56,485 nt of DNA from NCBI GenBank assembly GCA_024685995.1, contig JAIBDY010000010.1, positions 1-56,485 on the forward strand. Direction: 5' to 3'. Below the pieces are notes generated by a model that was not told where the DNA came from, made no database searches, and was given only the letters and a program-made list of their open reading frames with translations. The position numbers and the translations under genes are program-made. The first letter of the stretch is position 1. Each line of letters opens with the position of its first letter. Origin of the DNA: Piscirickettsiaceae bacterium (GTDB taxonomy: Bacteria > Pseudomonadota > Gammaproteobacteria > Nitrosococcales > Methylophagaceae). This document shows, in pieces, positions 1 to 9,418 of the stretch.

Positions 1-3
1 ACT

Positions 4-32
4 AAAAAGCCGCAGTGAAACCGCGGCTTTTT
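4..32 (-). terminator. Rho-independent terminator downstream of tRNA-Gly
   Basis: A perfect 10-bp inverted repeat (positions 4-13 pairing with 23-32) surrounds a 9-nt loop. Read on the minus strand, the stem ends in a run of T. It lies just after the tRNA-Gly gene and so probably ends the uvrC-pgsA-tRNA transcript. Confidence 0.8.
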
Positions 33-39
33 AATTGTC

Positions 40-115
40 TGGAGCGGAAAACGAGGTTCGAACTCGCGACCTCAACCTTGGCAAGGTTGCGCTCTACCAG
101 CTGAGCTATTCCCGC
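40..115 (-). tRNA. tRNA-Gly (anticodon GCC)
   Basis: On the minus strand this 76-nt stretch folds as a cloverleaf. It has a GCGGGAA acceptor arm, a D-arm, an anticodon loop reading TTGCCAA (anticodon GCC), a GTTCGAACC T-loop region and an encoded CCA end. A tRNA-Gly gene downstream of uvrC-pgsA is the arrangement known from enterobacteria, which supports the call. A terminator hairpin follows directly. Confidence 0.96.
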
Positions 116-166
116 TTTGAAGGTGTGCATTATAGGCACTTAAAAAGATATGTCAAGCCTCGATAG

Positions 167-718
167 TCATGAAACTAACATCGGCCAAGCCGCCTTTAAG
201 TAACTCAGCATCGAGCTGATTGTTAACGCAGTTGCAACATACAATAACGTCACGCCGATTTCGAAAATAGGTAAATCAAATGCTGGTGAATAATAAATCA
301 GACAAGCAATTGAAAGCATTTGGAAAGCTGTCTTCATTTTGCCGATGTAAGACACTTTAACCGCGTTTCTTTGGCCTAGTTCTGCCATCCATTCTCGCAG
401 TGCCGATACCGTAATTTCACGGCCAATAATCACCACTACTGGTAGTAAAATATACCAAGTGGGCGTCTTATATAAAATTAAGATGAGGGCAACCGCGACA
501 ATTAACTTATCCGCTACCGGATCAATAAAAGCACCAAAAGGCGAAGTCTGCTCCCATTTTCTGGCTAAATAGCCATCTAGCCAATCTGTCAAAGCCGCCA
601 CGACAAAAATGGCTGTTGCCCATGCTGGGGCTGATTTATAAGGTAAAAAGAACAGCACAATTAATACAGGGATTAATGCAATTCTCAGCAAACTCAAGAT
701 ATTAGGAATATTAGGCAT
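167..718 (-). CDS. pgsA: CDP-diacylglycerol--glycerol-3-phosphate 3-phosphatidyltransferase
   Basis: PgsA makes phosphatidylglycerol phosphate from CDP-diacylglycerol and glycerol-3-phosphate, the committed step of phosphatidylglycerol and cardiolipin synthesis in the inner membrane. The CDP-alcohol phosphatidyltransferase signature D-x2-DG-x2-AR-x8-G-x3-D-x3-D is complete at about residues 45-70, and several hydrophobic helices follow. I chose the ATG at 718 (protein begins MPNIPN, 183 aa) over an upstream start at 745 because PgsA proteins normally begin there; the upstream SD is weak (GAAGATG). It follows uvrC by 50 bp, the usual gammaproteobacterial order. Confidence 0.95.
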   Translation of the reverse strand: MPNIPNILSLLRIALIPVLIVLFFLPYKSAPAWATAIFVVAALTDWLDGYLARKWEQTSPFGAFIDPVADKLIVAVALILILYKTPTWYILLPVVVIIGREITVSALREWMAELGQRNAVKVSYIGKMKTAFQMLSIACLIYYSPAFDLPIFEIGVTLLYVATALTISSMLSYLKAAWPMLVS

Positions 719-768
719 AACACATCTTCGGCTAAATATAATCAAACAATGGTAGCACCATAAGCGGC

Positions 769-2604
769 TTATTTCTCGTCGTGGAATACATCATAGATCT
801 TTTGTGCCAAAGCTTGACTAATTCCTTCCACAGCCGCGATATCCTCGACCCCCGCTCGCTGTATCGCTTGTATCCCACCAAATTGTTGCAACAACTTCTG
901 TCTTCGCTTTGGCCCCATCCCATCAATACCTTCTAACGGGGACGTTTTCCTCGCTTTCGCGCGGCGTTGGCGATGTCCTGTAATCGCAAAGCGATGCGCC
1001 TCATCTCGCACTTGTTGTAATAAGTGTAATGCCGGAGAGTCGGCACTTAAATCGACTTCTCCTGCCCGACCGACTAAAAACAACGTTTCCTCACCTGGTT
1101 TACGGGCGGGGCCTTTAGCGATACCTAGGATATCAATATCTAATTGTAGTTCTGCCATCACTGATTTGGCTTCTGTGAGTTGCCCCTTACCACCGTCTAT
1201 TAATAGGAGGTCGGGACGTTTTCCTTCACCTTTTTGCAAGCGAGTATAACGGCGCGTCAACGCTTGATTCATCGCCGCATAATCATCGCCGGGCGTAATG
1301 CCTTCAATATTAAACTTACGATAATCACTTTTGATCGCACCTTCCAAGCCAAAAACAACACAGGAAGCGACTGTTTTTTCACCGCGCGTATGACTAATAT
1401 CAAAACATTCAATGCGCTTAGGGATATCTTCCAAGTCGAGCGCTTCTTGCAGAGCCTCAAAACGCTGTAATAGGTTCGAACGACTACTCAACCGTTGGAC
1501 CAAACTAATTTCGGCATTAGTCATGGCCATTTTCATCCAACGCACACTAGGACCGCGCTGTGGACAACGTAATAAAACACGATGTTTAGATTCAGACCTC
1601 AGCACAGACTCTAATAACGCCATATCCTCAAAAGTATGACTCACCAACACTTCAGATGGCACATTTTTACCCAAATAGTATTGAGGAATAAAGGCTGACA
1701 ATAACTCCTCAGCTGAACTCCCGCCCGAGCCTTTAGGAAAATAACTCTTACTCCCTAAACTACGACCACCCCGAATAAAGCTGACTTCAACCACCGCCAT
1801 GCCATCACGTACAATCGCTGCCAGTACATCCAAGTCACCCTGCTCGGCACTGACATATTGTCGTTCTTGTACGCGACGTAGACTGATAATTTTATCTCGA
1901 ATCAACGCCGCACTTTCAAAATCAAGATTCGTCGAGGCCGTTGACATCTGTGCCGATAGATCATCAATAACCTGTTGATTTTTCCCTTCTAGAAACAAAA
2001 TAGTATGTTGAATATCTTTTTGATAGTCCGCTTCAGAAATCAAGCCAACACAAGGTGCCGTACAGCGCTTAATTTGATATTGCAGGCACGGCCGTGATCG
2101 ATTTTGATAATAAGTATCGTCGCATTGTCGAACCGGAAATATTTTTTGCAGCAAATGGAGACTCTCTCTCACCGCGCCCGCACTCGGGTAAGGCCCAAAA
2201 TACTGTCCCTTTTTACGTTTGGTACCACGGTGTAAGCCTATTCGCGGAAACGGATCCCCCGAAATAAACAAATAAGGGTAGGTTTTATCATCTCGTAATA
2301 GGATGTTGTAACGTGGCATCAGCTCCTTGATTAAATTATTTTCAAGGATCAGTGCTTCATTTTCAGTATGGGTTACCGTCGTTTCAATATGGCTAATTTG
2401 CGCCACCATCACCCGGTTCTTTGAACTCAAGCCACTGGAACGAAAATAACTACTGACCCTTTTTTTTAGGTTTTTAGCTTTGCCGACATAAATCACAACA
2501 TCCGCATTGTCCATCATACGATAGACGCCCGGACGGCTAGTCAAAGTCTTCAAAAAAGCCGCAGAATCAAAGGGCACTGATGGTTGATCCACTTTTTCTG
2601 TCAT
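769..2604 (-). CDS. uvrC: UvrABC excinuclease subunit C
   Basis: UvrC makes both incisions around a DNA lesion after UvrA/UvrB damage recognition. The 611-aa length is normal. The N-terminal GIY-YIG nuclease shows GVYRM at about residues 26-30 and YVGKAKNLKKR at 39-49. A UVR motif follows near 200-240, then the RNase H-like C-terminal nuclease with DGGKGQ at about 465-470 and its conserved downstream His, and a terminal helix-hairpin-helix pair. It is co-directional with pgsA and tRNA-Gly. The response regulator gene uvrY/gacA, often found just upstream of uvrC, is absent; the neighbour is divergent mfd. Confidence 0.97.
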   Translation of the reverse strand: MTEKVDQPSVPFDSAAFLKTLTSRPGVYRMMDNADVVIYVGKAKNLKKRVSSYFRSSGLSSKNRVMVAQISHIETTVTHTENEALILENNLIKELMPRYNILLRDDKTYPYLFISGDPFPRIGLHRGTKRKKGQYFGPYPSAGAVRESLHLLQKIFPVRQCDDTYYQNRSRPCLQYQIKRCTAPCVGLISEADYQKDIQHTILFLEGKNQQVIDDLSAQMSTASTNLDFESAALIRDKIISLRRVQERQYVSAEQGDLDVLAAIVRDGMAVVEVSFIRGGRSLGSKSYFPKGSGGSSAEELLSAFIPQYYLGKNVPSEVLVSHTFEDMALLESVLRSESKHRVLLRCPQRGPSVRWMKMAMTNAEISLVQRLSSRSNLLQRFEALQEALDLEDIPKRIECFDISHTRGEKTVASCVVFGLEGAIKSDYRKFNIEGITPGDDYAAMNQALTRRYTRLQKGEGKRPDLLLIDGGKGQLTEAKSVMAELQLDIDILGIAKGPARKPGEETLFLVGRAGEVDLSADSPALHLLQQVRDEAHRFAITGHRQRRAKARKTSPLEGIDGMGPKRRQKLLQQFGGIQAIQRAGVEDIAAVEGISQALAQKIYDVFHDEK

Positions 2605-2788
2605 ATCACTCTACAATATTCCCAACGCAATTTAAGACGCATTGCTCGTCGTCGCATTATCCCATATCCAGAATATGCAATAAATCATTGCTACCGGTAC
2701 TAGCCCAACCTATCCAACGCAAATCGCTGGTTTTATAGTGGCAATCTATGTGAGAATAAGCCGTTTTTAAGTCAACAAATTAACTGTA

Positions 2789-5700
2789 ATGTCTTCTTCT
2801 GCCTTACTCAGCCCTTTAGCTCCGAAGCTACCCAGCGCCGCCAGCACCGTCTTTCGAGCCGGTCAACTCTATGGCAGTGCCCAAGGACTGTTACTCGCAA
2901 AAGCAGCGCAACAATACGACGGCCCGATCTTAGTCCTCACGGATGATACCGCCAGCGCGCATAAACTCGAAGTCGAAGCCCAATTTTACATGGGCGAAGC
3001 GAAGTTACCTATTCTACATTTCCCCGACTGGGAAACCCTACCTTATGACACGTTCTCACCGCATCAAGACATTGTTTCTGAACGCTTAGAGACCCTGCAT
3101 CAACTACCCAATTTCAAACGTGGCATTTTATTGGTCCCTATCGCGACCATTATGCACCGGCTTGCCCCGCGGGAGTTTTTAGAAAGCAATACCTTATTCC
3201 TCAAAACAGGGGATATTTTCGATCTCGAACAATGGCGAACTAAGCTGGAAAAAGCTGGTTATCGTTATGTTTCACAAGTGATGGAACACGGTGAGTTTGC
3301 CGTGCGAGGTGCCATCATCGATCTTTATCCTATGGGTAGTAAACATCCCTATCGAATCGATTTATTTGATGACGAAATAGACACTTTAAGGATCTTCGAC
3401 CCTGAGACACAACGTTCCATTGATACTATCGACTCCTTGGAATTGCTCCCGGCCAGAGAGTTTCCTGTTAACGAGGACAGTATTCAGCGCTTTCGCCAAC
3501 AATTTCGCCAACAATTTGAAGGCGACCCGCAGAAAAGCCTGATATACCGTGAAGTCAGCGAAGGTAATATGCCCGGCGGTATCGAATATTACCTGCCGTT
3601 ATTTCTCGAGCACACCAATAGCCTTATTGATTATCTGCCGAACAATACCTTATTACTCAATATTAACGACCCACACCAAGCTGCGGCCGATTTCTGGCAA
3701 GAAATTGAGCAACGTTATCAACAACACTACGTTGACAAAGAAAGACCCTTATTACCGCCGCAACAGATTTTCTTCCCCGTCGAAGAACTATTTGGCAAGT
3801 TCAAACACTACCCTAGAATCCATAGTCAAACCTTTGAGTTAGAGTCAGGTAGTGGCAAGCAAAACTACTTCACCAGCATTCCACCACAACTGACGCTGAC
3901 CGCCCAACAAGATAATCCCTGTGAAGCGCTCGCTAAATTTATCGCTAATTTTGAAGGTCGTATTTTATTTGCAGCGGAAACCGCAGGACGGCGAGAAACC
4001 TTACTGAGTATCCTTCGGGATAATGGCATTGTCCCACAAGTCTACCCGAACTGGGATAAATTCTTAGCCGGCGACGCGCCGCTCGGTATTGCCGTCGCCC
4101 CCTTAGAACAAGGGCTGATCTTAAGTCAGAATAATCTAGCAGTTATCGCCGAACCGCAACTGTTTGGCCAACAAGTGATGCAACGGCGCCGGCGTAGTCG
4201 TAAGAAACGCGACTCAGATGCGGTCATTCGTAATTTGGCAGAACTCACTATTGGCGATGCCGTCGTCCATGAAGACCATGGTGTCGGTCGCTATCTCGGC
4301 CTGCAAACCTTAGATGTCGGTGATGTCACAACCGAATATGTCACTCTGGAATATGCCAAAAATGACAAACTCTATGTCCCCGTTGCAGCACTCGACCTTA
4401 TTAGCCGTTACTCTGGTGCGGCACCTGAGCTAGCCCCACTGCATAAGTTGGGATCCGGCCAATGGGAAAAAGCCAAACGCCGCGCCGCTGAGAAAGTCCG
4501 GGATGTGGCCGCTGAATTATTGGATATCTATGCCCAACGTGCAGCACACAAAAAAGCGCCTTTAGAATCACCCGATGAGCAATATGCCGCCTTTGCTAGC
4601 GCCTTTCCATTTGAAACAACACCCGATCAACACGATGCCATTGAAGATGTCGTGAAGGACATGACCTCTGACTCCCCGATGGATCGTTTGGTCTGTGGTG
4701 ATGTCGGTTTTGGTAAGACCGAGGTTGCCATGCGCGCGGCCTTTTTGGCCACCCAATCTGGCAAACAAGTATTAGTCCTCGTCCCCACGACCCTGTTAGC
4801 ACAACAGCATTACGAAAACTTTAAAGATCGCTTTGCCGACTGGCCAGTCCATATTGAAGTCATGTCACGTTTTCGCTCTAAAAAACAATTAGATGCGGTC
4901 AAGCAGGCGATGACAGACGGCACAGCTGACATCATCATCGGCACACATAAACTATTGCAACAGGATATTGCCCCCAAACGCTTAGGCCTCTTCATTCTGG
5001 ATGAAGAACACCGGTTCGGTGTCACACAAAAAGAACAACTCAAAAAATACCGTGCTGAAATCGACGTCCTGACCTTAACAGCAACGCCGATACCTCGCAC
5101 CTTGAATATGTCGATTTCGGGCATTCGCGATCTGTCGATTATAGCGACGCCTCCAGCGCGCCGTTTAGCGATCAAAACTTTCGTTCAAGAATGGAAACAC
5201 GACACTATCCGTGAAGGGATGCTGCGGGAAATTAAGCGAGGTGGCCAAGTTTACTTCTTGCACAATAAAGTTGAAGATATTGACCGTGTTGCCCGTGACA
5301 TCGAACACATCATGCCTGAAGCCAAGGTTGCCATCGCCCATGGTCAAATGCGTGAACGTGAACTTGAACAGGTGATGCTCGATTTCTACCACCAGCGCTT
5401 TAATGTCCTTGTGTGTACAACGATCATCGAGACCGGAATCGATATCCCATCCGCCAATACCATTTTTATCGACCGCGCAGACAAATTGGGCTTAGCCCAA
5501 CTGTATCAAATTCGTGGTCGTGTTGGACGATCACATCACCGAGCCTATGCCTATTTAATTGTCCCGCCACAAAAATCAATGACCAAAGATGCCATTAAAC
5601 GTCTAGAAGCTATCGAATCTATCGAAGACTTAGGCGCGGGCTTCACACTAGCCACCCACGATATGGAGATCCGAGGTGCCGGTGAATTATTGGGCGACGA

Positions 5701-6256
5701 TCAAAGTGGTCAAATGCAAGAAATCGGCTTTGGCCTCTACAATGAATTACTTGAACGCGCTGTGAGAGCACTCAAATCGGGTCAAGAGCCCAGCATGTCT
5801 TTATCAGACAGACAGTTTATCGAGATCGATTTACACGTTCCCGCTCTCATCCCCGACGACTATTTACCCGATGTTCATACTCGACTGGTGTTGTATAAAC
5901 GAATTTCAGCGGCCAAAGACAATGAGGCGTTAAAAGAGTTACAAGTTGAAATGATTGATCGCTTTGGTTTATTACCCGAACAAGTTCAAACCTTATTTGC
6001 CATCCATGAACTACGCTTTAAAGCCAAGGCCATTGGTATTCGCAAAATCGATGTTTATGATCTCGGCGGGCGCATCATCTTTGAACAAGCCCCTAATATT
6101 GACCCGATGACTATCATTCAACTGATTCAAAGCAAGCCCGCTAAGTACAAACTAGATGGCCAAGATAAACTACGCTTTACTGACAACATGCCCGACGCGA
6201 ATGATCGTTTATTGGTTCTCAATCAGTTATTAAATGACTTACAAAAAGCCAGCTAA
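2789..6256 (+). CDS. mfd: Transcription-repair coupling factor Mfd
   Basis: Mfd removes RNA polymerase stalled at lesions and recruits UvrA. The 1155-aa protein has the UvrB-like N-terminal module, the RNA polymerase-interaction domain (about 490-560, beginning IGDAVVHEDHGVGRY) and a RecG-like translocase. The translocase has Walker A GDVGFGKT at 637-644, a DEEH box at 738-741 and a TRG segment with QIRGRVGRS. The C-terminal regulatory TRCF domain is present. Divergent from uvrC, it puts two nucleotide-excision-repair genes back to back across a 184-bp intergenic region. Its last codons overlap the next gene. Confidence 0.98.
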   Translation: MSSSALLSPLAPKLPSAASTVFRAGQLYGSAQGLLLAKAAQQYDGPILVLTDDTASAHKLEVEAQFYMGEAKLPILHFPDWETLPYDTFSPHQDIVSERLETLHQLPNFKRGILLVPIATIMHRLAPREFLESNTLFLKTGDIFDLEQWRTKLEKAGYRYVSQVMEHGEFAVRGAIIDLYPMGSKHPYRIDLFDDEIDTLRIFDPETQRSIDTIDSLELLPAREFPVNEDSIQRFRQQFRQQFEGDPQKSLIYREVSEGNMPGGIEYYLPLFLEHTNSLIDYLPNNTLLLNINDPHQAAADFWQEIEQRYQQHYVDKERPLLPPQQIFFPVEELFGKFKHYPRIHSQTFELESGSGKQNYFTSIPPQLTLTAQQDNPCEALAKFIANFEGRILFAAETAGRRETLLSILRDNGIVPQVYPNWDKFLAGDAPLGIAVAPLEQGLILSQNNLAVIAEPQLFGQQVMQRRRRSRKKRDSDAVIRNLAELTIGDAVVHEDHGVGRYLGLQTLDVGDVTTEYVTLEYAKNDKLYVPVAALDLISRYSGAAPELAPLHKLGSGQWEKAKRRAAEKVRDVAAELLDIYAQRAAHKKAPLESPDEQYAAFASAFPFETTPDQHDAIEDVVKDMTSDSPMDRLVCGDVGFGKTEVAMRAAFLATQSGKQVLVLVPTTLLAQQHYENFKDRFADWPVHIEVMSRFRSKKQLDAVKQAMTDGTADIIIGTHKLLQQDIAPKRLGLFILDEEHRFGVTQKEQLKKYRAEIDVLTLTATPIPRTLNMSISGIRDLSIIATPPARRLAIKTFVQEWKHDTIREGMLREIKRGGQVYFLHNKVEDIDRVARDIEHIMPEAKVAIAHGQMRERELEQVMLDFYHQRFNVLVCTTIIETGIDIPSANTIFIDRADKLGLAQLYQIRGRVGRSHHRAYAYLIVPPQKSMTKDAIKRLEAIESIEDLGAGFTLATHDMEIRGAGELLGDDQSGQMQEIGFGLYNELLERAVRALKSGQEPSMSLSDRQFIEIDLHVPALIPDDYLPDVHTRLVLYKRISAAKDNEALKELQVEMIDRFGLLPEQVQTLFAIHELRFKAKAIGIRKIDVYDLGGRIIFEQAPNIDPMTIIQLIQSKPAKYKLDGQDKLRFTDNMPDANDRLLVLNQLLNDLQKAS

Positions 6257-7313
6257 CCCACAGCAGCCCAAAGGTCGTGGCGCCGTCAGCACACCCGACA
6301 GTCGCTATAATGAACGACAACGAGAATCCTTTGATGATGGGTGGTTCGAAGACAGCGAACAACTTGAACGCCAACATCGCACCCAAGTCACCTTTGAATA
6401 CCCGAAGACCGTCATTTCGCACAATCAATCACCCGATGTGCCATTCGATCAGTCAGTGAATGCCTATCGCGGGTGTGAACATGGTTGTATTTATTGTTTT
6501 GCTCGGCCCTCGCACGCTTATATGGACCTCTCGCCTGGTCTTGATTTTGAAACCCAACTTATCGCCAAAAACAATGCTGCAGACGTATTAAAAAAACAAC
6601 TCTTAGCCAAAAATTACCGCTGCCAACCCATTGCTTTAGGTACGAATACCGATCCCTACCAACCTATTGAACGGCAATATCACATTACCCGTGATATTTT
6701 ATTGGTCTTGCAAGCACTTAACCACCCTTGCACTATCACCACTAAATCCGCCCTTATTGAGCGTGACCTCGACATCATCACGGCCATGGCGGCTAAAAAC
6801 CTTATCCAGGTCAATATATCGATAACGACATTGGACCCCGTACTCTGCAGAAAATTAGAACCAAGAGCCAGTTCACCCAAACGCAGATTGCAAACCATCT
6901 CGACCTTACGCCAAGCCAATATACCGACCTACTTATTACTGGCACCGCTGATCCCTGTCTTAACCGATCCCGAAATGGAATCAATATTACAAGCGGCTTC
7001 ACAGGCCGGTGCTCAATCTGCAGACTATATTCTGCTCAGACTACCCCAAGAAGTCGCAGACTTATTTATCGAATGGCTCAACCATCATTATCCAGACAAA
7101 GCGCAACACGTTATGAATCAAGTTCGTGATACCAGACAGGGTAAAAACAACGACAGTCGTTTTGAGCATCGTAATGCTGGCCAAGGTGTGATGGCCGATA
7201 TGATTGGTCAACGCTTTAAACTAGCCACTCAAAAATATCAGCTCAACGCCACAAGAGATCAATTGGACACTGAACTATTCCACCCCCACCCGACACAAAG
7301 AGATTTATTTTAA
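6234..7313 (+). CDS. PA0069/SplB-like radical SAM protein
   Basis: This is a 359-aa radical SAM protein. The [4Fe-4S] cluster cysteines are C81, C85 and C88 (C-x3-C-x2-C, within RGCEHGCIYCFARP). The N-terminal motif KGRGAVSTP is typical of the PA0069 subgroup related to spore photoproduct lyase (COG1533). The substrate is unknown. The start at 6234 lies inside the last codons of mfd, giving a 23-bp overlap in another frame. I kept it because it restores the family-typical N-terminus. Overlap with mfd suggests translational coupling and possibly a DNA-related role, but the role is inference. Confidence 0.85.
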   Translation: MTYKKPANPQQPKGRGAVSTPDSRYNERQRESFDDGWFEDSEQLERQHRTQVTFEYPKTVISHNQSPDVPFDQSVNAYRGCEHGCIYCFARPSHAYMDLSPGLDFETQLIAKNNAADVLKKQLLAKNYRCQPIALGTNTDPYQPIERQYHITRDILLVLQALNHPCTITTKSALIERDLDIITAMAAKNLIQVNISITTLDPVLCRKLEPRASSPKRRLQTISTLRQANIPTYLLLAPLIPVLTDPEMESILQAASQAGAQSADYILLRLPQEVADLFIEWLNHHYPDKAQHVMNQVRDTRQGKNNDSRFEHRNAGQGVMADMIGQRFKLATQKYQLNATRDQLDTELFHPHPTQRDLF

Positions 7314-7453
7314 CGCTCACAAAATTCTTGATACTGGCGACAACCTAGATAGCTGAACACAACCAGCCCTGCGTCATATCGCAGCCAAACAACTTTAATT
7401 ATATGAAATTAAAGATTTTTGTTTTCTAGGCGATAACAAGGAGGTAAAACAAA

Positions 7454-7691
7454 ATGGTTCAGAATAATGATCGAATTGCCAAGATATTTCTTCACGTCGG
7501 TGACAACGCCGGTCAGCACAACGGATAAAACTGCTCGTTTCCAAGCGATTGCCAAAGATGAGCAAGCACCGATTCTTGCCGTGGAACGTCGCCGCACACC
7601 ATCACGTCGTAAACCTGGGCACAATAAGCCTCAAATAGAGCGTCGGGTTTCGTCCGATAGACGACGGACACGTTTTAGCAGCAAGGCTTAA
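7454..7691 (+). pseudogene. Small basic protein gene, apparently frameshifted
   Basis: A near-ideal Shine-Dalgarno (AAGGAGGT, 7437-7444) precedes an ATG at 7454 with 9-nt spacing, but that frame closes after 25 codons. The downstream coding pattern is one frame over, open from an ATG at 7467 to 7691. It is rich in Arg (ERRRTPSRRKPGHNKP, ERRVSSDRRR). Removing one T from the run near 7490 (AAGATATTTCTTC) fuses the two into one protein of about 78 aa beginning MVQNNDRIAKIF and continuing FTSVTTPV. I read this as a one-base insertion, a sequencing error or +1 frameshifting. The family is not recognised. The alternative is that translation starts at 7467, but the SD would then be 22 nt away. Confidence 0.45.
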
Positions 7692-7703
7692 AACGCCGGC
7701 GGT

Positions 7704-8717
7704 CTAGGCTATTGCCTCAACTCGGCCGCTGTTTACTGACTTCAGCGCCGCTACAATCGCCTGACAATTTGCCCTCGCATCGGCAATCGATAATGCCGGT
7801 AAACGGTCATGTAGAACACAATCGCTAAAATGTTCAATTTCTTTGACAAAATGATTGGCAACTTCCAATGTCACTTGATGCTGCTCCCCGGCATCTGTCC
7901 ACCAATGGATCACTGGTGCATCTTCAGAGTTTTGCCAAACCGTGTCACATTTAATACCGCCTAGAGTGCCAATAATTTCATATTCGCTACGGCGGGCACG
8001 CTCAAAGCTCATATCAAATTGGGCATAGCGACCATCCTCATAAGCCAAGATGCCACTCAAACTACTATCGGCACCACTATCCAATAATTTCGCCATCGCC
8101 ATAACTGAAGTAGGCTCACTGTCAAACCACTTCCTCGCGGTATGTATCGCATAAGGGCCAATATCCCACATTGCCCCGCCACCATTGGCGATATCGCGCT
8201 CTAAGCGATATAAACGAGCAGGTTTCATCGGAAATGAGAAACAGGTTCTGACCGTTCTCACTTCACCTATAGCACCCGATTTGATCAATTGCTCAACCGT
8301 GTCATGTTGGGGATGAAAACAATACATAAAGCCCTCCATCACCATCACATTGTATTGTTTTGCTGCCGCTGCAATGGCGTCAATATCGTCAACCGATAAA
8401 GCCATCGGTTTTTCGATCAGCACGTGCTTGCCATGCTGAATTGCTTGAATCGCCCATTCGGTATGCTCTTCATTGGCCATTGGTAAATAAATAGCATCAA
8501 TATCAGGGTGATTTAATAACAATTTAGGATCATCAAATGCCAATACGTCTGTCTCATTAGGCGCATATTTTGCTAACGTTGCCGCTGCTGCGCCGACGCG
8601 CCGGCTTGCAATCGCAATAAGATTGGCATTATCTGCTTCAATAATGGCAGGCATCAGGCGCTCATTCACCCGCGCAGCCCCTAAAATACCCCAACGTAAC
8701 ACCGCCTGCTCACCCAT
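7704..8717 (-). CDS. Gfo/Idh/MocA family oxidoreductase
   Basis: This 337-aa protein is an NAD(P)-dependent sugar-type dehydrogenase by family. The N-terminal Rossmann segment (RWGILGAARV, residues about 8-17) is followed by the family motif EKPMALSVDD near residue 105. The C-terminal alpha/beta domain contains GGGAMWDIGPYAIHTARKW, whose Asp and His are the usual catalytic region. The substrate cannot be told from sequence. A good SD (AAGGATTG) precedes the ATG at 8717. It is convergent with the frameshifted small gene and divergent from the peroxiredoxin gene, so it is probably monocistronic. Confidence 0.88.
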   Translation of the reverse strand: MGEQAVLRWGILGAARVNERLMPAIIEADNANLIAIASRRVGAAAATLAKYAPNETDVLAFDDPKLLLNHPDIDAIYLPMANEEHTEWAIQAIQHGKHVLIEKPMALSVDDIDAIAAAAKQYNVMVMEGFMYCFHPQHDTVEQLIKSGAIGEVRTVRTCFSFPMKPARLYRLERDIANGGGAMWDIGPYAIHTARKWFDSEPTSVMAMAKLLDSGADSSLSGILAYEDGRYAQFDMSFERARRSEYEIIGTLGGIKCDTVWQNSEDAPVIHWWTDAGEQHQVTLEVANHFVKEIEHFSDCVLHDRLPALSIADARANCQAIVAALKSVNSGRVEAIA

Positions 8718-8871
8718 GATTCAATCCTTATTATTAATCAGCCGCTATCATAACCATTTAAAGCCCAACCTTTCAATTGAATCGCCACAACTTTAAGCGT
8801 ATTTCCAAGCTATTTATTTTCAAGCTATGCTAAGCTTTCAATTAACAAATTAATCAATCAAGGAGCCCGTT

Positions 8872-9378
8872 ATGACAATCGAAGTAGGCCAACAATTACC
8901 CGCAGGTGAACTCACAGAATGTCATGAGTTTGACCCGCATAATGGCTGTCCAATCAATCCTCAAGCCCAAGATGTCCTGGCGATGAGCAAAGGTAAAAAG
9001 ATCGTTATTTTCGGCGTGCCGGGAGCCTTTACCCCTTTATGTTCTGCACAACACCTTCCCGGCTTTGTTGAACATGCTGACCAAATTAAAGCAAAAGGCG
9101 TCGATGAGATTTGGTGTCTGTCTGTCAATGATGCTTTTGTCATGGCCGCATGGGGCCGCAATAACAATGCTGGCGGCTTGGTCAGAATGATGGCTGATGG
9201 CAGCGCCACCTACACCAAAGCCCTCGGCTTAGACCGTGACTTAACTGGCGGTGGTATGGGTATTCGCTGTTTCCGTTTTGCAATGATCGTCGACAACGGC
9301 GTTGTCAGCTATCTCGGTGTCGAAGGTTCTGGTGAGTTTGGCGTCTCAAAAGCAGAAACTATCCTCGAACAACTATAA
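8872..9378 (+). CDS. Prx5-type atypical peroxiredoxin
   Basis: This thiol peroxidase reduces H2O2 and organic hydroperoxides in the cytoplasm. The 168-aa protein carries the peroxidatic motif PGAFTPLCSAQHLPGF with C57 as the peroxidatic Cys, plus the typical W-x-LSVNDAFVM segment and C-terminal EGSGEFGVS. No glutaredoxin domain is fused, so the reductant is separate. Extra cysteines at 17 and 26 are candidate partners, which is inference. An AAGGAG SD lies just before the ATG. A shared terminator separates it from convergent rpiA. Confidence 0.92.
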   Translation: MTIEVGQQLPAGELTECHEFDPHNGCPINPQAQDVLAMSKGKKIVIFGVPGAFTPLCSAQHLPGFVEHADQIKAKGVDEIWCLSVNDAFVMAAWGRNNNAGGLVRMMADGSATYTKALGLDRDLTGGGMGIRCFRFAMIVDNGVVSYLGVEGSGEFGVSKAETILEQL

Positions 9379-9390
9379 CCATCTCGACTC

Positions 9391-9418
9391 AAGCCGGTTG
9401 TCTAATAGCAACCGGCTT
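9391..9418. terminator. Bidirectional terminator between peroxiredoxin gene and rpiA
   Basis: A perfect 10-bp inverted repeat (AAGCCGGTTG at 9391-9400, CAACCGGCTT at 9409-9418) has an 8-nt loop. It sits between two convergent genes and overlaps the rpiA stop codon. There is only a short T tract on either strand, so terminator strength is uncertain. Confidence 0.6.

Noticed and set aside
2605-2788. uvrY/gacA or a small RNA between uvrC and mfd
   Set aside because: The 184-bp gap has no open frame or clear hairpin-plus-T structure; it looks like a divergent promoter region.
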